A DNA stretch of 64,000 nt from Lachnoclostridium sp. (GTDB lineage: Bacteria; Bacillota; Clostridia; Lachnospirales; Lachnospiraceae), in the NCBI GenBank assembly GCA_021770065.1, contig JAETRR010000032.1, forward strand, positions 1 through 64,000, in the 5' to 3' direction. How positions within the stretch are numbered: the stretch's first letter is position 1; each line of letters starts with the position of its first letter. Below, in pieces: positions 1 to 9,460 of this stretch. A model generated the notes under the pieces. The model was given only the letters and a program-made list of their open reading frames with translations. It had not been told where the DNA came from and made no database searches. Made by a program: the position numbers and the translations under genes.

Positions 1-143
1 TGGATTTATTATAATACAATTTCCGATGTTATGGTCCAGAAAAATTGAAAAAAACAGCAAATTTTAAAAGGTGGTAGAATTTACTCCTGCACTGGAATTT
101 ACTTTTGCAATTAAGCCAATTTTATGGTCTTCCAATTCATCCC
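1..143. other. Intergenic left edge, downstream of the symporter gene
   Basis: No gene is visible here. The stretch lies 3' of the AGCS symporter gene and is AT-rich. It carries two direct copies of GAATTTACT about 20 bases apart, near 76-110. I see no convincing terminator. Confidence 0.3.
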
Positions 144-1493
144 TTATTTTCCGAACTTCTTACAGATATTCACCACCACGCCGCTAAGGGCCAGAAGCGC
201 CAGTGCATTGGGAATCACCATCAGACCGTTAAAGAAATCCGCCAGTTCCCATACCAGCTCTACTTTCAGGGTAGAACCCACCACGATAAACACCACTACA
301 ATCAGGGAATAAATCTTTACGGCCCTCGGTCCGAAGAGATATTTCACATTGACTTCTCCAAAAAAGTGCCAGCTCAAAATCGTGGAAAAAGCAAAAAACA
401 AAAGACAGATTGCCACAAAAATATCACCAAACCCTTTAAAGCTGGTAGAAAATGCGGCCTGTGTCAGGGCAATTCCGCCCTCACCCGTCTCCATGGCACC
501 GGTAGTCAGAACGGAAAATACCGTCAGATTCAATACAATAAACGTATCAATAAATACACTGATCATAGCAGTCAGTCCCTGCTCATGGGGATTCTTAGCC
601 GCGGCTCTGGCATGGGCATGAGGCGTAGAGCCCATTCCTGCCTCATTGGAAAAGAGACCTCTTGCCACACCGTAGCGAATGGCTTCCCGTACTGTGATGC
701 CGGCCGCCGCGCCGGCCACAGCCTGCGGCTTAAAGGCTCCGACAAAAATCATACTGACAGCCGCAGGCAGCGCCGTAATATGTAAACAAATCAAAATCAG
801 ACTTCCCGCAATATAAACAGCAGCCATAAACGGAACCATCTTCTCTACAACTGCTGCCAGACGCTTCGTACCGCCGACAAAAACCAAAAAAGCCAGAACC
901 GCCAGAATCACGCCAATCACAACCGGAGATAAATTAATATTCCGGGCCTTGAACACACCCGCAAAAGCCGTACCAATGGAATTGGACTGCACCATATTTC
1001 CCATAAAACCCAGAGCCAGAATAATAAACACCGCAAACAGCGCCGCCAGAACTTTTCCAAAAGTCCCTTTAAAAGCCTTGCGGATATAGTAAACCGGGCC
1101 GCCCGTAACCTCTCCATTCTCTGTAGTCTTATACTCCTGAGCCAGAGCTGCTTCTCCGTAAATTGTAGCCATTCCGAAAAAAGCACTGACCCACATCCAG
1201 AAAATAGCCCCCGGGCCGCCGGAAATCAGAGCCGTAGCCGCTCCTGTCAGATTACCTGTGCCCACCTGCGCCGCAATCGCAGTAGCAAGAGACTGCAGCG
1301 GAGTCATCTCTCCATGCTCACGCTTTTCTCCGTTCAGCTTGAAATGCCCAAACACCAGACGGCACCCCTCGCCAAACTTGCGCACCTGAATAAACTTAAG
1401 ACGCACCGTAAAATAAATTCCCGTTCCACAGAGGATAAACAGGAGCACATAACTCCACATAATCCCATTCGCACTCTTCACAAATTCCAACAT
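144..1493 (-). CDS. AGCS-family sodium/alanine-glycine symporter
   Basis: This 449-residue polytopic membrane protein belongs to the alanine or glycine:cation symporter family, which imports small neutral amino acids with Na+ or H+. It begins MLEFVKSANGIMWSYVLLF and has about ten hydrophobic segments. The family-typical stretches QSLATAIAAQVGTGNL (near residue 65) and RGLFSNEAGMGSTPHAHA (near residue 285) are present. Length is normal for the family. The gene is monocistronic and is preceded on the same strand by a glycine riboswitch, so glycine is the likely substrate or signal. Substrate choice is inferred from this regulation and not from the protein sequence. Confidence 0.93.
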   Translation of the reverse strand: MLEFVKSANGIMWSYVLLFILCGTGIYFTVRLKFIQVRKFGEGCRLVFGHFKLNGEKREHGEMTPLQSLATAIAAQVGTGNLTGAATALISGGPGAIFWMWVSAFFGMATIYGEAALAQEYKTTENGEVTGGPVYYIRKAFKGTFGKVLAALFAVFIILALGFMGNMVQSNSIGTAFAGVFKARNINLSPVVIGVILAVLAFLVFVGGTKRLAAVVEKMVPFMAAVYIAGSLILICLHITALPAAVSMIFVGAFKPQAVAGAAAGITVREAIRYGVARGLFSNEAGMGSTPHAHARAAAKNPHEQGLTAMISVFIDTFIVLNLTVFSVLTTGAMETGEGGIALTQAAFSTSFKGFGDIFVAICLLFFAFSTILSWHFFGEVNVKYLFGPRAVKIYSLIVVVFIVVGSTLKVELVWELADFFNGLMVIPNALALLALSGVVVNICKKFGK

Positions 1494-1539
1494 GATTCTT
1501 CCCTCTCTTTTCTAAAATAATTGTGAAAACACAAAAATA

Positions 1540-1712
1540 AGAGCCGATTTATCATCAGCCCTCCAAAGAGTAGAACATCTGCATTTAAGCCCTGTCCTTT
1601 TGCCTGAGAGATAGACAGCCTTTCCCTTATTTCTGCAGGAAAATGCTGCGTTACACCTTCGGCGCTCATTCACTGAGACTCTCCAGAGTTTGTCAGTTTT
1701 TGTCTGACAGAG
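1540..1712 (-). promoter_or_regulatory. Glycine riboswitch (gcvT type) upstream of the symporter
   Basis: On the minus strand the leader contains ACTCTGGAGAGTCTC (complement of 1675-1689), GCCGAAGG (complement of 1657-1664) and the hallmark CTCTCAGGCAAAAGGACAG (complement of 1592-1610). All are conserved elements of the glycine aptamer. Only one clear aptamer is visible, where many leaders have two in tandem. It is followed by a GAG..CTGAT/ATCGGCTC hairpin and a TTATTTTTG tract near 1530-1560, which could be the expression platform. In symporter genes this riboswitch often turns expression off, but the sign cannot be read here. Confidence 0.88.
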
Positions 1713-1784
1713 AGTATCATATCACACTTCCCCCAAAAGCGCAACACACATTTCCGCAGCAATCACACCCTCATACCGGCCGAC

Positions 1785-1816
1785 AGGGGCTGCCACTAGA
1801 TACTGCGGCAGCCCCT
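1785..1816 (-). terminator. Stem-loop after the DegV-fused kinase gene
   Basis: A perfect 10-bp inverted repeat, AGGGGCTGCC with GGCAGCCCCT and a 12-base loop, lies just beyond the stop codon of the kinase gene. It lacks a clear U-tract, so it may be an RNA-stabilising 3' hairpin and not an intrinsic terminator. Confidence 0.5.
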
Positions 1817-1829
1817 TCCGCCCTCACTC

Positions 1830-4520
1830 CTATTTTTCGCTCCTGGAAGCCTGCAAAAAATCAGCCGAAACCTCATTCTTCCTCATAAACAGCAATCCAA
1901 AGGAGCCCGAGCCGCAATTACAGGCAATGGCCGAAGAAGCTTTCTGCAGATAAACATGTTCAAAAGGACAATACTGCTTCACCAGCTTCTGAATATAGGC
2001 AATACTTCGATCCTCCAGCCCTGCATAGGTAATAAACAGGATTCTACGATCAATATTTCTTGCATCTAAAAGCACCCGCCGGACATAACGCTTAAGCATA
2101 TGGACAAAATCTCCCATCTCAACGCCTCTCACCACCATTCTGCTCTTTCTGAGCTCAATAACCGGGTGCAGAAGCAGCGCGTCACAGACAACCTGAATCT
2201 GCTTCGGAATCTGCCCTGCCTGGCACATAGAATGGGTACTCTTAATGATAAAAGCCGAAGAAATATAACGCTTCAGATCGTTTACAGCCTTTACAATCTC
2301 CGCCTTTGTGGCGTGCTGCTCCGCCATCGAAGCAGCATACAGCGCAATCAGCCCAAGGCTGCTGGAGAGATGACCCGAATCAAGTACTGTAACATTCTCA
2401 AAGGATTTCGCCGCCTCAATGGCATTATAGTAACCCTGACTGGCATGTTTTGCCATGGTAATGTGTATTACATTCTGGGCTTCGGTAAGCTTTTCTGCAA
2501 AAAAGCGTTCATAGTCTTCCACATCCGGCGCCTCCGAACGAGCGCTCTGTCCCCCTGACATGTGCAGCAGAATCTCATCCGCTTTCAGTTCGATTTCATC
2601 CAGAAATCTTCCCTTGTCCGTGCAGACATAATAAGGGCACACGGAAATGCCGAATTCCTTTTTCAAAGATTCCGGAAGGTCACAGACGCTGTCCGTTGTA
2701 ACCATAACAGACAGCCGCTGTGTCTGTTCAAAAATCAGAATATCCTTTCCAATCTCCGAAATCCCCGTCTCATCCGTCAAATTTACCAATTCCTTTGGAA
2801 GAACACTTAGTACAGCCGCCTCAAGAAGAGCACCGCTGACCGGCTTTGCCAGATAACCGCTGAAGCCCTCCTTCCGATAGAGTAACTGATTATCGCTTCC
2901 CGCATTGGCTGTAAGAGCAATGACAGGCGTATCCTGGCACAGGCCTCCCGGCTGTGTACGCAGCCTGTGAAGACACTGGATTCCGTCCATCTCCGGCATC
3001 AGATGATCCATTAAAATCACATCATAATGCTGCTCCTGTGTCATTCTGAGACATTCTATACCGCTTAAGGCCGTATCAAGCTGAATCCTCGTCTCCGAAA
3101 GCAGCTTACGCACTACCATCAAGTTCATATCATTGTCATCCACCACAAGAATATGGGCTTCAGGAGCTTCAAAGCTCTGCCGGTACTTCTTACCCTCGCG
3201 AATCCCGGTACGGGATGCCAGCGTAAAGGTCCCCAGTTCCTTGTCATCCACAATATCCTGCTCCAGCATGACAATAAAGGTAGACCCCTTGGTATAGACA
3301 CTGTTGACATTGATCTCGCCGCCCATCAGTTCCACCAGCTGCTGAACTATACTTAAGCCAAGGCCCGTACCCTCTATATGACGGTTTTTCTCCTGGTCCA
3401 CCCGCTTAAAAGCATTAAAAATATAGGGAATATTTTCCTTTTTTACTCCCTGCCCCGTATCCTTCACCGTATACCACACCCGTACCCGGTTAAGCCCCAG
3501 GCGTTCACAGCGGACAGAAAGCGTAATGGAACCCTCACTGGTGTACTTCAAAGCATTATTTAAGAGATTGATCAGAACCTGCTTAATACGCACCTCATCG
3601 CCGCAGAGCATACTTGGAATAGATGAATCCACATGAAGCCGGAATTCAAGCCCTTTTTCTTTGGCCTTGACCCAAATCATATTGACAATCTCTGAAAAGA
3701 GTGCCCCTGTCTCATAGGAAACATTCACAATCTCCATTTTCCCGGATTTAATCTTGGACAGATCAAGAATATCATTGATAAGCGTAAGCAGTATCTTACT
3801 TGCACCCTGGATATTTCTTGCATTCTCTGCAACATCCTGGGGAATATCCCCTCTGAGAATGATTTCATTTAAACCTATGATCGTATTGATTGGGGTGCGG
3901 ATCTCGTGGCTCATACTGGCAAAGAAGTGATTTTCTGCTTTATTCAGCTCCTCAATCTCTTTTTTCTGCTGCTGGGACAGCTTATTTTCCTCCTCATACA
4001 GCCTGTTTAAAAACATCAGCATCACACTTGTCAGCACACCGATCAAAATAACGGAAGCTGCAGAATCAAAGAAGGAACTCCTCTGTGAGTTCTCGGCAAC
4101 CATCTGCGGATAATAAAAAGCCAGATAATAGCAGGTCAGAATCTCCAGGATAAAGACCAGAAAAAATCCGGCCTTACGTTTTCCCTCCAGAGTAATGCCG
4201 ATATAGACAAAGCAGAGCACGAACCACTCCGGCATTCCGCTGTAAAACCCTCCTGCTGAAAAAAAGCTGACAGGGAAAAGTACCAGAAGCATTATGGTAA
4301 TAAAGGTAGCTCCCGTATTGATACATTCCTTTTTAATACTGGCCTTCACAACCAATGCCATAATCACAAGGCTCACTGCCAGCAGCAGCATATTCGTCAA
4401 ATTCCTGCCCAGGGAAAAAACAAAAACCAATGCAAGCATACAGATGCCTGTGACCACACGAAACATGCGCTCCCTCAGACTGATTCTATGGTCAAAGATG
4501 AATTCAAACCATTTTTCCAA
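1830..4520 (-). CDS. Hybrid sensor histidine kinase with receiver and C-terminal DegV domain
   Basis: The 896-residue protein has about six membrane segments (residues 20-175), then a HisKA domain with H-box SHEIRTP (His205), then an HATPase domain with NLLNNALKY (N-box, about 318-326), DTGQG and GTGLGLS. A receiver follows at about 455-575 (DD461-462, phosphoacceptor Asp505 in LMDHLMP, Lys559). The last 280 residues are a DegV/EDD fatty-acid-binding domain (VTTDSVCDLP, DSGHLSSSLGL, CNCGSGSFGLLF). DegV proteins normally stand alone or bind acyl chains in fatty-acid kinase systems. A DegV output on a kinase suggests lipid sensing or acyl binding linked to phosphotransfer, which is inference. 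The start is TTG (4518-4520) behind GGAGGG. It is the last gene of a three-gene phosphorelay operon. Confidence 0.88.
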   Translation of the reverse strand: MEKWFEFIFDHRISLRERMFRVVTGICMLALVFVFSLGRNLTNMLLLAVSLVIMALVVKASIKKECINTGATFITIMLLVLFPVSFFSAGGFYSGMPEWFVLCFVYIGITLEGKRKAGFFLVFILEILTCYYLAFYYPQMVAENSQRSSFFDSAASVILIGVLTSVMLMFLNRLYEEENKLSQQQKKEIEELNKAENHFFASMSHEIRTPINTIIGLNEIILRGDIPQDVAENARNIQGASKILLTLINDILDLSKIKSGKMEIVNVSYETGALFSEIVNMIWVKAKEKGLEFRLHVDSSIPSMLCGDEVRIKQVLINLLNNALKYTSEGSITLSVRCERLGLNRVRVWYTVKDTGQGVKKENIPYIFNAFKRVDQEKNRHIEGTGLGLSIVQQLVELMGGEINVNSVYTKGSTFIVMLEQDIVDDKELGTFTLASRTGIREGKKYRQSFEAPEAHILVVDDNDMNLMVVRKLLSETRIQLDTALSGIECLRMTQEQHYDVILMDHLMPEMDGIQCLHRLRTQPGGLCQDTPVIALTANAGSDNQLLYRKEGFSGYLAKPVSGALLEAAVLSVLPKELVNLTDETGISEIGKDILIFEQTQRLSVMVTTDSVCDLPESLKKEFGISVCPYYVCTDKGRFLDEIELKADEILLHMSGGQSARSEAPDVEDYERFFAEKLTEAQNVIHITMAKHASQGYYNAIEAAKSFENVTVLDSGHLSSSLGLIALYAASMAEQHATKAEIVKAVNDLKRYISSAFIIKSTHSMCQAGQIPKQIQVVCDALLLHPVIELRKSRMVVRGVEMGDFVHMLKRYVRRVLLDARNIDRRILFITYAGLEDRSIAYIQKLVKQYCPFEHVYLQKASSAIACNCGSGSFGLLFMRKNEVSADFLQASRSEK

Positions 4521-4535
4521 CGCCTAAATGCCCTC

Positions 4536-7367
4536 CTATTCCAGTTCCGTAATGCTCTCGCAGACCTTATCGTAAGCCTGCATAAGTTCGGAATGATTCT
4601 GCTTGATATATTCCGTATCGTTATTTCGTCCCGCCTGCTCCAGAGCTCTTGCTTTCTCTGAAAGCTGCTCCGCGCCGATTGTCAGGGAAGTACTCTTCAG
4701 AGCATGAACCTTGACGGCATAATCGCCCCAGTTGGCAGTCTCATACAGTCTTTGAAGCTCAGACTTTTTTGCTGCGCTCTGTTCTGCAAAGGTCTGAAGC
4801 ATTTCCAGATAAAATTCCTTTTCTCCGCAGCAGTACTCCAGTCCCAGCCTCACATTCATGCCGGCCTCCACCAGAGGCGTAAGCTGCATGAAAGAGATGC
4901 CTGCGGGCGCAGTCTCTTTCTTTGCCGCTTCCCGCTCTGCAGGCTTATCCTCCACCGGCTCTCCCTGTGAAGTCTTTTGCCGCATAGGTTCTTTTGAAAC
5001 CGGAATTTCCTTTGCAGTCTTCTTCAGTTCCTGTTTTTTCTGTTCGGATTTCTCCGGCTCCTGTTTTTTCCGTTCAGGCTTCACCGGCTTCGGTTTCTCC
5101 TGTTCGGACTTCTCCGGCTTCGGTTTCTCCTGTTCGGACTTCTCCGGCTTCGGTTTCTCCTGTTCGGACTTCTCCGGCTTCGGTTTCTCCTGTTCGGAGC
5201 CTTTATGTATCTGATTTCCCTTTATGGGTTGTTTTTGCTCTGTTTTTTTCTGCACGGGTTCTTCTTTTTTCTGAGTAATTGCAGGGGTATGTCCCTTTTC
5301 TGTCTGAGCTTCCGCTCCATACTGAATAGACTCCTCCGGAAGCACTTTGCGCAGCACACGTTCGAGGACGGAGCGTTCAATCGGCTTGGGAATAAATTCC
5401 GTAAATCCTTCATGCCGGAACATTTCCCTTGCACCGCTGATGGTGTTGGCCGTCAGCGCTACCACAGGCAGTTCCTGATACATTCCGTTATTGATTTCCC
5501 GTATACGCCGCAGTGTCTCTACGCCGTCGAAGCCCGGCATCATGTGATCCAGGAAAATCATATCATAGACCTCCCTGCCCAGACGAGCCACAGCCTCTTT
5601 TCCGCTGGAACAGGTATCTACCTCTATCCCATAACTTCCCAGAACGCCTTTAGCTACCACGAGATTCATCTCTTCGTCATCAACAGCCAGAGCCCTGACA
5701 CCTGAACATGAGAAAGGCCTGCGGCCTGTGCTTCCCACAAAGCCGTTTTCCTCCATATCCCCGTTCAGGAGATTAGCCACAGAAAGAGCGGAAAACGGCT
5801 TATGAATCACCAAGAGCCCGCTGTCCATTCTTAAGGCAAAATCCCGCTCCGCAATCACCACTACCCGGATTTTTTCTGACAGTTCCTCATAGTAACTGCT
5901 GTTCTCCTCATATTCCGCCTGAGCAATAAATACATGTGTCACCGAATGGTGGTTCAATATCTTGAGCAGCCCGTCAAAGTTGTGGGCCTGATGGCCCTCT
6001 ATGCCGAATCCCTCCACCAGATGCAGAATCATCCTGTCATAGTAGCCCTTCACTTCATCGCAGCTGTATTTTTCAGGCCGGAAATAACAGGCAATGCAAA
6101 GCTTATCTGCGTTGGAAACTGCGATGGACGGAGAATCATCCGCCACACCCTGGGGAATAGTAATATGGGCCTCAAGTCCCTCATTCTCCTTGCTGGCAAA
6201 ATGAATAAATCCACCCATAGAATCCAGAAGCCCCCGGGCAATGGGAATTCCAAGCCCCAGCCCGCCCGCAAAGCGGCTGCTTCCGGAATCCGCCTGATAA
6301 AAGTCATCAAACATCTGATTCAGCTGGTCATCCGTCATTCCAATACCTGTGTCATAAATATCAATGGCCAGATTGACTCCGTAACTCTCTTTCCTGGATT
6401 CGATGCAGACGTGAATACCGCCCTTTTCCGTAAATTTAATAGAATTTTCCAGCAGAATCTTCAGTACGTGGGAAATTTTTTCCGCGTCTCCGATCAATAC
6501 AGCCGGTATTCTGGGATCCATATCAAATACCATTTCCAGATGATTCCTGTTTCCCTGCATAGCAGTCATGGTAATGACATCGTTAAGCACTGAAGTCAGC
6601 ATATACTCCTGCTTCAAAGAAGTGAGCGTTCCCTCCACGATCTCCGTATAGTCCAGCATATTGTTGATCTGATTGGAAAGGCGCTTGCCGGCAAGCTGAA
6701 TCGACTGCATATCTTCCAGATACTCATAAGGGAGATCCTTCTCCAGAACGACCTCGCTGATTCCGAGAACCATATTAATAGGGGTCCGCAGTTCATGGGA
6801 GACGTTTGACAGGAAGACCGCATTCTGCCGTCCTGCCTTTTCCAGTTCCTCAAACGCAGAATTGTACTCCTTTCTCGCCTTCAGTCTCCGTTTGATCCGG
6901 TACCTTGCAATAGATACCGCCCCGAACATCACTGCAGCGTCAATCCCCAGGCGTATCATGTCCCTGGAAGACATCTCGCGGGTAATGGTGTGCAGAATGA
7001 GGAAATGATACAGCAGTTCCAGCACATACAAGGCGGCCGTCATATACAACAGCCGCTTTTTATCAAACATTGAAAAAATAAGGATCACCATACAGGCCAC
7101 AGCCGGAATATCATACAGGCTGCTCTCATGGACGCCAAAGAAGAAAAAGCCGATCATAAGCAGACCTGCACACAAATTTTTGTAAAAGGATTCCGAACCG
7201 AATCTTCCGATATGAAGACACCACACAAGGGTGTTCCCGACTAAAATAATGGGAATCATCCAGTATTCCCATGATAATGCAAGAGTAATCAAGATCAAAA
7301 ACACACCGAACACTGTAACAATGACAGCCAGAAGAAGATGAATGCTGGTCTGATCCTCTGTTTTCAT
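4536..7367 (-). CDS. Hybrid histidine kinase with receiver, repeat linker and HPt domain
   Basis: The 943-residue membrane kinase has about six N-terminal membrane segments (to about residue 155) and an H-box SHELRTP (His191). The ATPase domain carries ENSIKF, DTGIG and GGLGLG. A degenerate receiver lacking the acceptor Asp spans about 420-545, and a full receiver is at about 556-675 (Asp607 in FLDHMMP). A charged linker with tandem EKPKPEKSEQ repeats (about 690-800) leads to an HPt domain with His888 in KVHALKSTS. It is therefore a complete internal phosphorelay. Its start overlaps the stop of the upstream receiver gene (ATGA). The last codons, ITELE plus stop, are written in the dispersed tag sequence at 4539-4553. 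Confidence 0.92.
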   Translation of the reverse strand: MKTEDQTSIHLLLAVIVTVFGVFLILITLALSWEYWMIPIILVGNTLVWCLHIGRFGSESFYKNLCAGLLMIGFFFFGVHESSLYDIPAVACMVILIFSMFDKKRLLYMTAALYVLELLYHFLILHTITREMSSRDMIRLGIDAAVMFGAVSIARYRIKRRLKARKEYNSAFEELEKAGRQNAVFLSNVSHELRTPINMVLGISEVVLEKDLPYEYLEDMQSIQLAGKRLSNQINNMLDYTEIVEGTLTSLKQEYMLTSVLNDVITMTAMQGNRNHLEMVFDMDPRIPAVLIGDAEKISHVLKILLENSIKFTEKGGIHVCIESRKESYGVNLAIDIYDTGIGMTDDQLNQMFDDFYQADSGSSRFAGGLGLGIPIARGLLDSMGGFIHFASKENEGLEAHITIPQGVADDSPSIAVSNADKLCIACYFRPEKYSCDEVKGYYDRMILHLVEGFGIEGHQAHNFDGLLKILNHHSVTHVFIAQAEYEENSSYYEELSEKIRVVVIAERDFALRMDSGLLVIHKPFSALSVANLLNGDMEENGFVGSTGRRPFSCSGVRALAVDDEEMNLVVAKGVLGSYGIEVDTCSSGKEAVARLGREVYDMIFLDHMMPGFDGVETLRRIREINNGMYQELPVVALTANTISGAREMFRHEGFTEFIPKPIERSVLERVLRKVLPEESIQYGAEAQTEKGHTPAITQKKEEPVQKKTEQKQPIKGNQIHKGSEQEKPKPEKSEQEKPKPEKSEQEKPKPEKSEQEKPKPVKPERKKQEPEKSEQKKQELKKTAKEIPVSKEPMRQKTSQGEPVEDKPAEREAAKKETAPAGISFMQLTPLVEAGMNVRLGLEYCCGEKEFYLEMLQTFAEQSAAKKSELQRLYETANWGDYAVKVHALKSTSLTIGAEQLSEKARALEQAGRNNDTEYIKQNHSELMQAYDKVCESITELE
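4539..4553. repeat. Solo copy of the dispersed TTCCAGTTCCGTAAT tag
   Basis: This 15-base sequence is identical to the tag flanking the 92-nt hairpin elements at 23355-23580 and next to 57470-57561. Here no hairpin is attached, and the tag forms the last codons of the HPt kinase gene, ending one base short of its stop codon. Confidence 0.7.
5071..5200. repeat. 30-bp tandem repeat (VNTR) inside the kinase linker
   Basis: Three exact 30-bp copies sit at 5101-5130, 5131-5160 and 5161-5190, with degenerate copies on both sides. The unit is a multiple of three and encodes the decapeptide EKPKPEKSEQ on the minus strand, so copy-number change keeps the frame and alters linker length between the receiver and HPt domains. 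Confidence 0.9.
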
Positions 7368-7729
7368 TCCTTATCAAACTCCTTTGCAACCCTCTTTAAC
7401 AGTTCCTGGGGGAAAAATGGTTTTTTGAGATAATTCACTGCACCCAGATTAATTGCTTTCTTTACGTCGTCCTCGTATCCCGACGCAGTAAGGAAAATTA
7501 CGGGAATCTCATAGGCGGAAGCCTTCATACGCTCAAAGGTCTCAATGCCGTCCATCTCCGGCATCGCAATATCCAGAAGAACAAGATCAAACTCTTCGCT
7601 TCTCAGCTTTTCAAGGGCTTCATTTCCTGATTCCACAAGTTCTACATCATAAGTTTTTCCCAGAATCATCTTCGTCCTTTTTAAGTTCATTGTGTCATCG
7701 TCCACTACCAAAATACGCTTTACTTCCAT
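7364..7729 (-). CDS. Stand-alone CheY-like response regulator
   Basis: The 121-residue protein is a single receiver domain. It has the acidic pair in ILVVDDDTMN, the phosphoacceptor Asp in LVLLDIAMPEMDG (about residue 53) and the conserved Lys in YLKKPF. There is no output domain, so it probably acts as a phosphate shuttle or interaction module. It is the first gene of the operon with two hybrid kinases and overlaps the next gene by four bases, which implies translational coupling. A good ribosome binding site (GGAGGCAGC) precedes the start. Confidence 0.93.
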   Translation of the reverse strand: MEVKRILVVDDDTMNLKRTKMILGKTYDVELVESGNEALEKLRSEEFDLVLLDIAMPEMDGIETFERMKASAYEIPVIFLTASGYEDDVKKAINLGAVNYLKKPFFPQELLKRVAKEFDKE

Positions 7730-7852
7730 AATGCTGCCTCCTGATTCTATTCCGCTTCTGCATCACCTCAAAGATATTGCTCTTTCCGTTTCGCATTATC
7801 CCCAAGATATTGCAGTTCATACTTAGAGATTATTAAAATCCCCGTCTATATT

Positions 7853-7881
7853 ATTTTAAAGTAGGAACGGCATAAAGTCAA
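7853..7881 (-). promoter_or_regulatory. Predicted sigma-A promoter of the phosphorelay operon
   Basis: On the minus strand, TTGACT (complement of 7876-7881) and TAAAAT (complement of 7853-7858) are separated by 17 bases. They lie about 125 bases upstream of the receiver gene start. Confidence 0.6.
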
Positions 7882-7908
7882 CTATCTCTGGGAATTCAAA
7901 ATCAAAAT

Positions 7909-7950
7909 AAAGGATATCTCCCTGGCACAATGGCTTAAGAAATATCCTTT
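7909..7950 (-). terminator. Terminator after livF
   Basis: AAAGGATAT pairs with ATATCCTTT across a 24-base loop region. It is followed on the minus strand by the T-rich run ATTTTGATTTTG. It lies downstream of the livF stop codon and closes the importer operon. Confidence 0.6.
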
Positions 7951-7976
7951 CTCATACAGATGTCGTTTATGAAGTC

Positions 7977-8687
<711 letters not shown>

Positions 8688-8700
8688 TCTTCACACCTCC

Positions 8701-9459
8701 CTATTCTCCCAGATATGCCGTAATTACCTTCGGGTCATTCAGCACCTCGCTGGTCTCGCCCTCTGTGAGAATCTGCCCGAAATTCAAAACCGTCAGCCTC
8801 TCGCAGATTCCGGACACCAGTCTCATATCATGTTCGATGAGAAGAATGGTCATATGGAACTCATCACGCACAAAACGGATCGTATTCATAAGCTCCTGGG
8901 TCTCGTTAGGATTCATGCCCGCTGCCGGCTCATCTAAGAGAAGAAGCTTTGGATTTGTAGCTAAAGCCCTCGCAATCTCAAGCTTCCGCTGCTTGCCGTA
9001 AGGCAGGTTGGAGGCCTTGTAAGACGCCTCTTCCTCCAGGTCAAAGACTTTTAAAAGCTCCATAGCCCGCTCATTCATCTCTTTTTCCACCTTATAATAC
9101 TTGGGCAGACGCAGAATGCCTGTCAGGGTGGAATAGGTATAATGATTGTGGAGACCCGCCTTTACATTGTCCAGAACGCTCAGCTCGCTAAAGAGGCGGA
9201 TGTTCTGAAAAGTCCTTGCGATTCCATGCTGGTTAATCTCTATGGTTCTTTTTCCGGTAATATTCTCCCCGTCCAGCAGAATATAGCCGTCCGTAGGCTT
9301 ATATACACCGGTGAGGAGGTTGAATACGGTGGTTTTGCCGGCTCCGTTAGGCCCGATCAAGCCGTAAAGCTCTCCCGGTTCAATGGTCATATGAAAATCA
9401 TCTACCGCCCGGAGGCCGCCGAAAGAAATTCCCAGTTCTTTTACTTCCAGTAATGCCAT
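8701..9459 (-). CDS. livG: Branched-chain amino acid ABC transporter ATP-binding protein LivG
   Basis: This 252-residue ABC ATPase has Walker A GPNGAGKTT, the family stretch GIARTFQNIRLFSELSVLDN, a LPYGKQRKLEIARALA signature variant and Walker B LLLLDEPAAGMNP. These mark the LivG subfamily. The start follows livM by one base. It partners with LivF on the cytoplasmic face of the LivHM permease. Confidence 0.93.
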   Translation of the reverse strand: MALLEVKELGISFGGLRAVDDFHMTIEPGELYGLIGPNGAGKTTVFNLLTGVYKPTDGYILLDGENITGKRTIEINQHGIARTFQNIRLFSELSVLDNVKAGLHNHYTYSTLTGILRLPKYYKVEKEMNERAMELLKVFDLEEEASYKASNLPYGKQRKLEIARALATNPKLLLLDEPAAGMNPNETQELMNTIRFVRDEFHMTILLIEHDMRLVSGICERLTVLNFGQILTEGETSEVLNDPKVITAYLGE

Positions 9460-9460
9460 A

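Noticed and set aside
105..785. Plus-strand open frame of 226 codons
   Set aside because: It is antisense to the AGCS symporter, has no family resemblance and reflects the codon bias of the real gene.
6838..6852. Further copy of the TTCCAGTTCC tag
   Set aside because: TTCCAGTTCC occurs here followed by TC inside a conserved EELEK stretch of the kinase. No GTAAT/GCAGC extension or hairpin follows, so it is probably chance codon usage.
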